Part shown: piece after piece, positions 1-7,192 of the stretch
How positions within the stretch are numbered: the stretch's first letter is position 1
Layout of the letters: each line of letters starts with the position of its first letter
Program-made: the position numbers and the translations under genes
Assembly: GCA_030374735.1 (NCBI GenBank)
Contig: JASCIV010000776.1
Span: forward strand, 1 to 12,432
From: Gracilaria caudata
Taxonomy: Eukaryota; Rhodophyta; Florideophyceae; Gracilariales; Gracilariaceae
Direction: 5' to 3'
Length of the DNA: 12,432 nt
Notes under the pieces: generated by a model
What the model was told of the DNA's origin: nothing
Databases searched by the model: none
Seen by the model: the letters and a program-made list of their open reading frames with translations, nothing else

Positions 1-459
1 GCTTGGCGGTTGACATTCGCACGTGCGCTTGAAAACGCGGTTGCGCGCGCCGTTTGGTGGCGGCAGATGTAATGCAGTTTTCCGAGTCTCGCCCTGCAGA
101 TGTCCTTTTGATACACGTTGCACGCCGTATTAGGGCGTTTTGTACGAGCGCTTTGCTTCCGCCGCCATGGGCCGCTCTCCGCACTGGGCTGCGTGCACGA
201 GCGCCTTCTTCTTTCCCGTAGAGCACATCAACGTTTAGGCGCTCGCAGTGCTCGTTGTGTGCCCGGTCCGCACGCGCCTGTGTGCTCATCCGCATCTGAG
301 CCGCCACCGCGCCGCAGCCAGTAACCATTTCGACTTCACCTTACGCTCACGCGGAGCAATTGTACAGAGCCTATAGGTTTACAACACGACAAGAGTTTCA
401 GCATGAGACCCCCCCCTGCAGCAATGCTATCGTTACAGAGTCGAATTCCCTAATCTACA
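1..459. other. No gene recognised; GC-rich stretch downstream of the 460-1341 gene
   Basis: The first 300 bases are rich in CpG and GC. A plus-strand frame at 118-324 is open for 68 codons but has no ATG at its start and a composition (Arg, Ala, Leu, Ser, His) typical of chance translation of GC-rich DNA. The plus-strand frame at 360-608 runs antisense into the minus-strand gene and is probably its shadow. The stretch includes the 3' side of that gene and possibly regulatory DNA of something off the left edge. I see no conserved motif. Confidence 0.5.
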
Positions 460-1341
460 CTATCCAGACGAGCCTCTTTCACAGCTGCCGCCCTGATTTC
501 CGAACGTGCTGCTGCCGGGTTTGGTTCTCATCCTGGCCAGATCCTCAAGGCTTCCCTTTTCGTAGTGATCCTCCAAACTACTGCGTTTCGACAACGTGCG
601 CTTCTTGAGCACTCCCCCGCTTAAGATCGGCCCATCCTCATCCTGCAGCCTTTTTTCCTCAGACATTAACCTTATCACCCCGAAAGAAAGCTGTCCAAAT
701 ACCCCCACGGAATCCTCATCATCCGGGCGCAGTTTCTGAACCATCTCGCGATGCATTTCGTGAGGTGGCTTCTGCTGCAACGACCACATTCGGTTCAGTG
801 AGCTTTGTCCACGCTGCGCAGTTTTGTTCTCGTCACTCGTGCTTGACACGGGCGGTGCAGATGCTGCCCGTCCGCTAGACAGCGTCCTAGATGGAACCGC
901 GCTTCCGTGCGCACCCTTGCATTCGCGTTTTGCTGCACTTGATCGTGCGGACGGTCGTCTAGGTTGTCTTTTCATCGTTGCCTCCAATTCCAGCGAACTG
1001 CGTGATTCCCATGGAGTACTCGCCGACAAACTTGCTTGTATACGTGAATAGTGACGGCGCGTTCGACCCCTATTTCTTTCTTTGTTTCCCCCGTTTGTGT
1101 GCGGACTTGCCGATCTTATTCTGTTGTTTGTCGCTGCGCTTGCGTTGTTCTCCGTTGATTGTGGTCGATACGCGCAGATGCGCGCGTGATTTATGCTTGT
1201 TCGGGTATGCCTCCGGTTGTTGTTCTCATGCTGCAGGCTTCTTGATGGATCAGTTGTTTGAGTAATTACCATATCGCAAGGCTCCACGGGGTCATCTTCA
1301 TCGCTGTCGGATCGCACACTAAATCCTTGCTGGGGAGTCAT
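460..1341 (-). CDS. Hypothetical Ser/Arg-rich disordered protein, 293 aa, intronless
   Basis: I do not recognise a family. The frame is open for 293 codons from an ATG at 1341; it extends seven codons further to a GTG at 1362, but ATG is the likely eukaryotic start. The N-terminus carries an acidic patch (SDSDEDDP) and the middle is dominated by Ser, Arg, Asn, Thr and Ala, with many basic pairs and no hydrophobic segment, signal peptide or Cys/His cluster. The C-terminal third alternates basic and acidic charge, with a KKRTLSKRSSLEDHYEKG stretch holding RxxS- and KRSS-type kinase target sites. Inference: a largely unstructured, phosphorylatable and possibly nuclear or cytoskeleton-associated protein. 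The length of the open frame at near 50% GC argues that it is real. It resembles the 3065-3676 product in general composition, but I see no shared motif. Confidence 0.6.
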   Translation of the reverse strand: MTPQQGFSVRSDSDEDDPVEPCDMVITQTTDPSRSLQHENNNRRHTRTSINHARICAYRPQSTENNASAATNNRIRSASPHTNGGNKERNRGRTRRHYSRIQASLSASTPWESRSSLELEATMKRQPRRPSARSSAAKRECKGAHGSAVPSRTLSSGRAASAPPVSSTSDENKTAQRGQSSLNRMWSLQQKPPHEMHREMVQKLRPDDEDSVGVFGQLSFGVIRLMSEEKRLQDEDGPILSGGVLKKRTLSKRSSLEDHYEKGSLEDLARMRTKPGSSTFGNQGGSCERGSSG

Positions 1342-2163
1342 TGAGCTTCCACTAGTCGCCACGTCTCCCTTCCAACCACGATATCTATGTGCTTTCCGGG
1401 CGAGTGGTTTGGTTGGGCAGAAGAGTGGAAGTTAGATGCAAATGGTAAGCCAACGTTTCATGCGAGCGCTGTTTCGTATTTTATCGTATCAAAGAGATAG
1501 CTGTCATGGCAAAGCATGCCCCTTCCCCCACAACTACACTGCGCTCGTGTTTACCTTGCCGATGAGGAGAAGTATATTGTGACTTTGATATGCGGTTTCT
1601 GGTTGACGTCGCTCGGCCGGATGGAATTGACGTGCGAAGCACATCACCACGCAAAACAGATATGCATAATTTGCATGTTTTGTTCTGATTCGGTGTTTTG
1701 TCATACTCTTGGAAGCCCCGTGCTGGAGTGAACTTTTCTCCGTCAAACATTACAAGACATCTTACTTTTCGGTTTTGTGTAAGTTGCGAGTTGACTGCGA
1801 TGCTGGGAGGGGGTTGGTCCGATCAGCGCGCTGTTGAACAGCTCTTATCGTTTTCGCAAAGCGTTCACGTGTTTGTTTTCGAAACGAAAGCTGGCAACAA
1901 TTGTGACAGCAATGGGGCAAGTGAGGCTGCAGGATGCACGGCAAAACAGCTGCAGACATCACGAATGTTTTCCCGCACATGGACGACGTTATGGTGGCTG
2001 ATACTGCCACAGCCATTGTTTTCCGCTACGTGCTACTCTAGTAGTACTATTCTTAATCATTTTGCCGCAATAGCTACAGACCTTTCGCCGACAGATTAGT
2101 GGTCAATGATCCGTTTCCTTTGAAACCATGTATCTAATACCCATGCTGCAAGCAGTTGAGTTA

Positions 2164-2184
2164 GACGACGACGACGACGACGAC
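2164..2184. repeat. (GAC)7 trinucleotide repeat followed by a small hairpin
   Basis: Seven perfect GAC units are followed directly by CGGGCG-GCGA-CGCCCG, a 6-bp stem with a 4-base loop at about 2184-2199. The repeat would encode poly-Asp on one strand or poly-Arg in the minus-strand frame; neither frame has other support. Such a trinucleotide run is a likely site of length variation. Confidence 0.8.
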
Positions 2185-2806
2185 GGGCGGCGACGCCCGC
2201 CAGTGCAACTCGGGACAAACTGATTTCGATATCACAGCAGTGAACGCATCCATTCTGCAATGGACATGATCGGCGAAAATTTGCGGGGCAACAGAGACGC
2301 CACCGACGGATGCGCTGCACTTGCTGTGTGCGTGAATGTCTCATCACAGCGCTAAACGGCTGGTGACAAGGGGGGGAAGACGCAAGCAACCAGGAGGCTC
2401 TCGACGACCACTGTAAGTGACTCATTAACGTACCTGTCGACGATTGGGTGTTCTTTATTTGGTATCGCTACGCTGTCGTACAAACGCGAAGTTAATGGAT
2501 CTTGCGATGGAACGCACGGCTGCGTTGAAGAAAACTGCTGTTTTGGAGGGACGTTTGGCTCGTGTCAAGTGTGGCTTGTATAAAACAAGACAGCCAGAGT
2601 TCCTCCTCTCTGTCACACATGCGATCTCAAGTGTGAGCGATCTGAAAGCACGTTTTGCGCTCACAATAATATTGTTAACGGCGTCAGAAAGACACAAACA
2701 TCCTTCCGAACAATTTCTGCTTTTAAAGTATATTTCCATCTGATGATAACGATAATATTAAGGCTATATTCTTTATATAGAAAAACAGAAAGTTCATGCA
2801 GTGGCG

Positions 2807-2814
2807 TATAAAAG
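2807..2814 (+). promoter_or_regulatory. Candidate TATA box (TATAAAAG)
   Basis: A consensus TATAAAAG sits 59 bp upstream of an ATG at 2866 that opens a 44-codon frame. A start site about 25 to 35 bases downstream of the box would leave a leader of roughly 20 to 30 bases. The surrounding DNA is AT-rich, so a chance match is possible. A second TATAAAA lies at 2579-2585 without an obvious gene behind it. Confidence 0.4.
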
Positions 2815-2865
2815 GAGACTCTGAGGGTTAAAGTTATTGAAGGGACACACAACAACGTAATTAAA

Positions 2866-3000
2866 ATGGACTATCAACAACAGGTTAAAAATCTAAAAGC
2901 CAAGAGACAAGGAGAAGACATTGTCTGCTCTGCGCTTGGTGCACAAAATATAGAGCACTATGAATATTGGCTTTCAAAATGTAGTAAAAGCAACAGGTAG
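2866..3000 (+). CDS. Candidate small gene or first exon, 44 aa
   Basis: The ATG is preceded by TTAAAA (A at -3, G at +4, a good eukaryotic start context) and follows a TATA box. The frame reads MDYQQQVKNLKAKRQG and continues to YWLSKCSKSNR before TAG at 2998-3000. The product is polar, Lys/Gln-rich and unlike any family I know. The last codons contain CAG|GTAGGG, a usable donor site, so this may be a first exon rather than a whole gene. The next gene (3065-3676) is convergent, which leaves little room for further exons. The frame is short enough to be chance in AT-rich DNA. Confidence 0.3.
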   Translation: MDYQQQVKNLKAKRQGEDIVCSALGAQNIEHYEYWLSKCSKSNR

Positions 3001-3064
3001 GGGGGTCCATCAACATGTACCGAACAACTACTGAAAAGGTGAATCGAAATGCGACACATGTTGA

Positions 3065-3676
3065 TTAGTTGTTATCGGAGGGGGCTTCATGACCCTTTTC
3101 CGTTCGCGGCTTACCTTCGGCTTTGTTGGTGACAGCGTCGTCCTCCGCCTTCGGTGATCTGAAGCCACTTGACGTTCTTTCAGAAAATCGTCTCATAAAA
3201 TGAACCTCAGATTCCATGTCGTAAGAGCCTCGAGAAGATTCGAACGAAATGACGTGGGAAAGAATGGGATGTGGCGCTGGCTTAGCACCAGCGCCGATCA
3301 TCATAGGAGGTCGACCGCCTCGGGGACTCGTAAGACCGAAAGATGAACGAGGTGATTGGGCATAAGGAGAAACACCTCCACCTGAGCTTCGCGGAGAACT
3401 GACATGGTGAGCAGATGGCGGGGTGCGCTTCTGTTTGCGCGCTGCTGATTGGGGCGCACTGCTCGGTGCCTGAATGCAGCTCTTGTGCTTGACCGGCTTC
3501 GTCAACACGTCGGGCTGTTTGTGCGATGAAGGAAGCTGCGAACAGCTTTTATGTTTCACAGGCGTAGAATCTGCAACGGCGTCATCCGATAGATTGAGCG
3601 ACTTTGGTTGCGCGTGGTCCTTCTTCTTCCGCACTCGTTTAAGACGCGATGAAGGCGATTTTCCGTGGCCTTCCAT
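3065..3676 (-). CDS. Hypothetical Ser/Pro/Lys-rich disordered protein with a repeated PVKHKSC motif, 203 aa
   Basis: No family recognised. The start is the ATG at 3676. Residues 10-19 (SRLKRVRKKK) form a basic cluster that could be a nuclear localisation signal. A heptapeptide PVKHKSC occurs at about 39-45 and again at 61-67, each followed by a QxPSS sequence. The middle (residues 93-119) carries three SPR motifs, and FRSPK lies near 173; these match the S-P-x-R/K or S-P pattern of proline-directed kinases. There is no hydrophobic segment. The two heptapeptides are encoded with different synonymous codons at six of seven positions, which argues that the protein sequence is under selection and that the frame is real. 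Inference: an unstructured, phosphoregulated, probably nuclear protein. Intronless as read. Confidence 0.65.
   Translation of the reverse strand: MEGHGKSPSSRLKRVRKKKDHAQPKSLNLSDDAVADSTPVKHKSCSQLPSSHKQPDVLTKPVKHKSCIQAPSSAPQSAARKQKRTPPSAHHVSSPRSSGGGVSPYAQSPRSSFGLTSPRGGRPPMMIGAGAKPAPHPILSHVISFESSRGSYDMESEVHFMRRFSERTSSGFRSPKAEDDAVTNKAEGKPRTEKGHEAPSDNN
3482..3560 (-). repeat. Two copies of a PVKHKSC-QxPSS peptide repeat inside the 203-aa protein
   Basis: The copies read CCT GTG AAA CAT AAA AGC TGT and CCG GTC AAG CAC AAG AGC TGC on the minus strand. Six of seven codons differ and every difference is synonymous. The copies are therefore old at DNA level but identical in protein, as expected for a repeated binding or modification motif. 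Confidence 0.8.
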
Positions 3677-3917
3677 GAGGGAAGACTTTGGGTGCTGAAG
3701 CTGGGTAACAGGCTCTGTGCGGCGATGTGTGAGCTCATAACATCACATATCATATTCTGGGAAGCAGCTGCATCAACCACGCCATCGTGGTCGTGCGCGC
3801 TTGCGTGGCAAACGTTTAGAGCACGTGCCGCGCTGCTCAGTTTCGTTTGATCGACCAATGAGCGTCGCGTCTTCAACTATGCTTCCGGGGCTCGCTCATG
3901 ACTCGTGGGCCAATGCC

Positions 3918-3947
3918 AAAAATGGGTGAATCTCTTCACCCATTTTT
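3918..3947. other. Perfect 13-bp inverted repeat with 4-base loop
   Basis: The left arm AAAAATGGGTGAA (3918-3930), loop TCTC and right arm TTCACCCATTTTT (3935-3947) form a perfect stem. In the spliced minus-strand model described below, the end of that reading frame, including its TGA stop (3938-3936), falls inside the stem. Read as RNA on either strand, it gives a stable hairpin ending in a run of U. It may mark a 3' end, a transposon footprint or a regulatory hairpin; it also lies 242 bases upstream of the minus-strand start at 3676. Confidence 0.85.
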
Positions 3948-4229
3948 CGTACGGATATCTAAGGAAAACACTTGTTTTCCACTTCACGATCATCATCGCA
4001 CGCATCTACCCTTGGTATCCTTCCCCTTGTACTCCCTTCCTGCAGACTTACCAAGCAGAATTGGATGCAACGCGCTTCCGAGATTTGGCAACATATTGCT
4101 CAGGTTGATGAAAATAGGCTCTCCTTGTCTCTTTGACATGCCGTAAATGACCAAGACTACTGCTGGTCTTTCAAACGAGTTGTAGTCGTTCCAACGGGAT
4201 AGCTTCACGTCCTTTATGTTCTTGGACAT
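3936..4229 (-). CDS. Candidate two-exon small gene, about 66 aa
   Basis: On the minus strand an ATG at 4229 opens a frame that starts MSKNIKDVKLSRWNDYNSFE and includes a hydrophobic AVVLVIYG (about residues 23-30). It reaches a consensus donor G|GTAAGT at 4052/4051. Splicing to TTTTCCTTAG at 3960-3959 gives a 93-nt intron and a second exon 3958-3936 that adds DIRTKNG and a TGA inside the hairpin. I do not know the family. The strong donor and the pyrimidine-rich acceptor support it; the very short second exon and lack of a clear branch site weaken it. It is divergent from the 4332 frame, with about 102 bp between the two ATGs. Confidence 0.4.
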
Positions 4230-4331
4230 CTTTCGCGCCAAGAATCACGCTTCAATTGCCATACTTCACTTTCTACCACTCTTGTGTAATTCCAAGTGCC
4301 ACATCGTTTCCACCCAATCATCTCGGCTCTC

Positions 4332-4607
4332 ATGTGCCTTCGTTGCACGACGCGTAAGCGACCACCCTTAAGTCACAGACATGGATACTGTCGATTCTGT
4401 GGAAACAAATCATACCTCAAGCTGACAAGCTGGGAGCCTTCCGAGTATCTGCCGAGCATCGCATTACGCATGACAGAGTGTCTACGCATATTCATGAAGA
4501 TCTCATCACAAGGTCACCACCCTTGTACAGCGTGGTATTACGTGCGGATGTTTGTAAATGGTGAAGTGATCGATTGTACTGCTACGTTTTCCGACACCGT
4601 GGTTTGA
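4332..4607 (+). CDS. Candidate small protein with a CxxC...CxxC zinc-ribbon-like motif, 91 aa
   Basis: An ATG at 4332 opens a frame beginning MCLRCTTRKRPPLSH. Its first 25 residues contain C-x2-C-x15-C-x2-C (second pair YCRFCG), the spacing of a possible zinc ribbon, followed by a mixed helical region. It stops at TGA 4605. An alternative splices GTAAAT (4554) to ACTTCAG (4632), a 79-nt intron, and continues in another frame through TGERTYMLWEKRQLEINLSE to TAG at 4752. I cannot choose between these readings. No family recognised. It may also be a decayed gene, since the same frame downstream (to about 4823) stays protein-like across three stops. Confidence 0.4.
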   Translation: MCLRCTTRKRPPLSHRHGYCRFCGNKSYLKLTSWEPSEYLPSIALRMTECLRIFMKISSQGHHPCTAWYYVRMFVNGEVIDCTATFSDTVV

Positions 4608-5142
4608 TTTATGCAAAAGCACACTACTTCAGACCGGGGAGAGAACATATATGCTTTGGGAGAAACGACAATTGGAGATTAATCTGAGTGAGGCAAAGAA
4701 GGTTACGCGTTTTGCACTGAAGCTCGTTTATCAGCTACCCAGCGAGAATTAGTTGCGTGCAAATCAGAAGACGTCGTTGTTCCGACAGACGCTGAAGCCA
4801 TGCTCATAGAGCAATTTCCTTAGAGAGAGGCATCATTATATATATATATGTATGCACGTTCCCTTGAACAAATGATACGCGCATTACAACAAAACCATCA
4901 GTTCTGTTTCTTGCATCATTCAGCCCGCAATCGATCGTTTTGCACAATCGAAATCTTTTGTGGTTGAATGTATGACGAAGATCAGTGGCCGGTGTGATAC
5001 GGAGGTCGCTGCTATCTAGATTTTGTGTTTGCTCACAGCTCGCTCTGCTTTCCCACCCGAATGCCGGTCTCAAAAGTTCTACCCCAAAATTGGGACATCT
5101 CACAGGGAACTACGCCGCCATGACAATGCCTGAACGTGACTG
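4608..5142. other. Protein-like fragments in shifting frames; AT microsatellite
   Basis: The frame of the 4332 gene continues past its stop with GENIYALGETTIGD, two stops, then GKEGYAFCTEARLSATQREL up to a TAG near 4823. A second plus frame from about 4853 reads ARSLEQMIRALQQNHQFCFL before stopping near 4965. A (TA)6 run lies at 4837-4848. A minus-strand frame at 4804-5103 is open for 99 codons from an ATG and may be a shadow. The pattern suits either a multi-exon gene I cannot assemble or a decayed one. No terminal repeats were found that would mark a mobile element. Confidence 0.35.
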
Positions 5143-5244
5143 ACAAGCAAAGACAACGAAAATAATATAAACCTCGTGGGTGATCGAGGGTACGCAAGCG
5201 ACCATTGCCCTCTGCAAACAAGGTTCGCATCTACTCACGTGCTG

Positions 5245-5439
5245 ATGTTGCGTTGGAGCTTCAAGGAAATAGGCTACGACCTTAAGGAATGGGGAAAGTC
5301 TCATTCAAGAGGTAGAGACAAGGGAAGTCTTTTCCGAAGCTTCTCGCGGAGCGCAGATTATGCAACGCCACAACGCGCACTGTATGATAGGAGCGCTTTC
5401 TCGCTGTGTCAGCTTGCCTGCAACAAAACTTTGATGTGA
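5245..5439 (+). CDS. Low-confidence open frame, 64 aa or longer exon
   Basis: The frame is open from a stop near 5140 to TGA at 5437. The first ATG is at 5245 and gives MLRWSFKEIGYDLKEWGKSH, then a Ser/Arg-rich region. Upstream in the same frame is NLVGDRGYASDHCPL, so an exon without its own ATG is possible. No family recognised; no clear flanking splice sites were found. The minus-strand frame 5409-5699 overlaps its end. Confidence 0.25.
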   Translation: MLRWSFKEIGYDLKEWGKSHSRGRDKGSLFRSFSRSADYATPQRALYDRSAFSLCQLACNKTLM

Positions 5440-5699
5440 AGCTTGGAATATGACGTTAATGTTGGATTTCGCCCTATACTTCGTTCATTCTGTCCGTGGC
5501 CTCGGTTCGATGCATACTCTCCGAAATGCATTCCCTCGTCCTCCAGCATTGCCGGCCTCACCGGCCGGCTGATCTTTTGCTGAATGCAATGTGCGGTTGT
5601 ATCCAAGCCGAGTTCAGGTTTCCCTAGCGGAAGCTTTTTTAAGCAAGCCCCATCTCGTCGTTTTTGGCTTTGAGAAGCGTCACAAATTGGATAGCCCAT
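5409..5699 (-). CDS. Low-confidence hypothetical protein, 96 aa
   Basis: An ATG at 5699 opens 96 codons on the minus strand, divergent from the 5747 gene with 47 bp between starts. The product is polar with scattered Cys and no recognisable motif. A GC-rich perfect stem (5551-5569) lies within it, as does the likely upstream region of the 5747 gene, so it may be a chance frame over promoter DNA. Confidence 0.25.
   Translation of the reverse strand: MGYPICDASQSQKRRDGACLKKLPLGKPELGLDTTAHCIQQKISRPVRPAMLEDEGMHFGEYASNRGHGQNERSIGRNPTLTSYSKLHIKVLLQAS
5551..5569. other. GC-rich 7-bp inverted repeat
   Basis: GCCGGCC, loop TCACC, GGCCGGC form a perfect stem 178 bp upstream of the ATG at 5747. It could be a dyad for a transcription factor or simply a structured leader; the short length makes chance possible. 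Confidence 0.6.
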
Positions 5700-5746
5700 C
5701 TGCTCATCTGTTTGACTGATTTCTTGTTCAGCGCTTCTTTCTAGCT

Positions 5747-6709
5747 ATGCTTTTCTCCTACTTTGTTTCCGAGCGTGCGGCGCGAGAAGCTCGTCGTCGT
5801 GCTCGAATTCTTGCGCAGAGAAAGAGACGAACCATCATTCGTTACTCCCTTGCTTTGTTTGCTACTTTGCTTCTCATAATTGCTGCGTCTATTCTTTTCT
5901 CTCGCACAAGTGTACACCATGAGCCCTCTGACGAACAAGTCATTGCGCATGACAGTTCTGAAGACGCACATGCAACCGATCGACAGCAAACATTGGAACA
6001 GCCACCCGCTATGGGCGCCTCAGATATTCAAACGTCCACGCATACAGCTGCCGATTCGCAACCACTCGCAGAGCCCCTTACTACTCAACCACGAGACGAA
6101 GGCATACATCAGCATGTTCAGTCAGGTTCCGAGCAGGACGACGCAATCACACATACCGCATCTGCACCATCGTCAACTACGTCGCATCGACTGGCTTCAG
6201 TTTCCACCGAAAATGAATCTTCCTACGAGGCCGTACCTGCATCAGTTCAAAACAAAGCCTCGTCGGAAAAGGCACGTCTATCACAACTCAGCGTCCGTCA
6301 GCAACCTTTAGATACTATTGGTGATGAGGAGGGAGGTAAAGGTATAATAATCACACTCGACAAAAAAACATCTCACGCCGCGGCATCGCGAAAGGAAAAC
6401 GTCCCTTATGGCTCGCTTACGGAGCACGGCCAGCAAGCCGAACTCAAGACCGATGTGAAGGTCTCAAGTGTGGAGGGTGGTATTCTAAACAGTCATACGA
6501 ACTCCAATGGTGTTACCAATGCTACCACGAATCACAAAGCCTCTTTACAGCTCACGTCAGTGGACACAAACATAGAAGCAAGCCAGGAGACTCAACGCAC
6601 CGCCAATGCGATTTCTACTCAACACGAGAACCCCACGTTAAAGGCAGGGGATTCACTTCGTTGGACACAGGACGCAAGTGTTGGTGCAGTGGCAGCAAGT
6701 GGGCGCTGA
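5747..6709 (+). CDS. Hypothetical single-pass membrane protein with a long disordered tail, 320 aa
   Basis: No family recognised. Residues 1-32 are strongly basic (a run of Arg and Lys between 10 and 32), then one hydrophobic segment at about 33-51 (YSLALFATLLLIIAASILF), then about 270 residues rich in Ser, Thr, Gln, His, Glu and Ala with no predicted fold. By the positive-inside rule the basic N-terminus faces the cytosol and the tail is lumenal or extracellular, a type II signal-anchor layout. Two N-glycosylation sequons (NES near 156, NAT near 258) are on that side. The Ser/Thr-rich tail would suit O-glycosylation and a wall- or mucin-like role, which is inference. The ATG follows pyrimidine-rich CTTCTTTCTAG, which could be an acceptor for a leader intron. 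The frame is intronless. Confidence 0.7.
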   Translation: MLFSYFVSERAAREARRRARILAQRKRRTIIRYSLALFATLLLIIAASILFSRTSVHHEPSDEQVIAHDSSEDAHATDRQQTLEQPPAMGASDIQTSTHTAADSQPLAEPLTTQPRDEGIHQHVQSGSEQDDAITHTASAPSSTTSHRLASVSTENESSYEAVPASVQNKASSEKARLSQLSVRQQPLDTIGDEEGGKGIIITLDKKTSHAAASRKENVPYGSLTEHGQQAELKTDVKVSSVEGGILNSHTNSNGVTNATTNHKASLQLTSVDTNIEASQETQRTANAISTQHENPTLKAGDSLRWTQDASVGAVAASGR

Positions 6710-7192
6710 AAGTTTGACGCAGGACACAGAACGAGTTTGTGTGGCTTTTGACATTTGTTTCGGCAGATAAGGTATGAGTACTCTACAGAGTCTGTAGTAC
6801 AGACACTTGCGCTTCTATGGATGGGTAAAGGTTTATAGAGGAGCTTCACTGTCTACTTCAGCGGTAGTGGTGATATGGTATGAGATGCCTGGCAACACTT
6901 AGCTCCTATGCATTCGATTTACTGTTACAAACGAATTGAAATAGGTTTATAGTCACATTGACTCTGCTCGCCAGTCTTCATTATCTTTATAAGTAAAGAG
7001 ACAGTCTCGAGTGCTTGGCGAAAAAAAAAACTGCAGGAATATGAGCGGGATTTGTGTGGCCAAAAACAGCCACTTTGATGATTAATGTCTCCTTAGCTTC
7101 GACGATGAGGCGTGTTTTTTCTGTGACAACTTACCAAAGACGCCAGTAACCCTCCAACTTCATCCTTCAACCCCTCTGACTTTTGTGCGGAG
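6710..7192. other. Intergenic region with overlapping palindromes and an A10 run
   Basis: No gene seen. About 70 bases after the 5747 gene stop, 6780-6803 packs three overlapping palindromes (ACTCT-AC-AGAGT, CTACAGA-G-TCTGTAG, TCTGTA-G-TACAGA), which could fold in the 3' UTR or form a protein-binding dyad. AGGTTTATAG occurs twice (6829-6838, 6943-6952). A run of ten A is at 7021-7030. The frame of the 7193 candidate is open upstream to about 7126. Confidence 0.5.

Larger units (their letters stand above)
1342..2865. other. Long stretch without a convincing gene; several short conflicting frames
   Basis: Both strands carry medium frames here. On the minus strand, 1481-1750 starts with ATG (89 codons) and contains an AAG|GTAAAC donor-like site near 1554. 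On the plus strand, an ATG at 1800 opens 99 codons to 2099, while another plus frame (ATG 1934) reads as MHGKTAADITNVFPHMDDVM and on to a stop near 2041. A minus-strand frame at 2096-2425 includes seven consecutive Arg codons that only reflect a (GAC)7 run. A plus frame ending at 2743 has an ATG at 2494 and a helix-like first half (MDLAMERTAALKKTAVLEGR). A consensus donor (ACT|GTAAGT) lies near 2411 on the plus strand. These pieces may be exons of one or two split genes, but I could not join them into a coherent protein. Confidence 0.4.

Noticed and set aside
2096..2425. 109-codon minus-strand frame with seven Arg in a row
   Set aside because: The Arg run is the (GAC)7 repeat read on the other strand. 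No other feature supports coding, although an exon is not excluded.
3556..3876. 106-codon minus-strand frame overlapping the start of the 203-aa gene
   Set aside because: It lacks an ATG at its start and overlaps the better supported 3065-3676 frame.
4837..4848. TATATA run as a promoter
   Set aside because: It is a (TA)6 microsatellite with no convincing gene start at the right distance.
5143..5300. Transposase-like reading of NLVGDRGYASDHC
   Set aside because: The resemblance to DDE-type DxGY motifs is only a few residues, and no terminal inverted repeats or target duplications were found.
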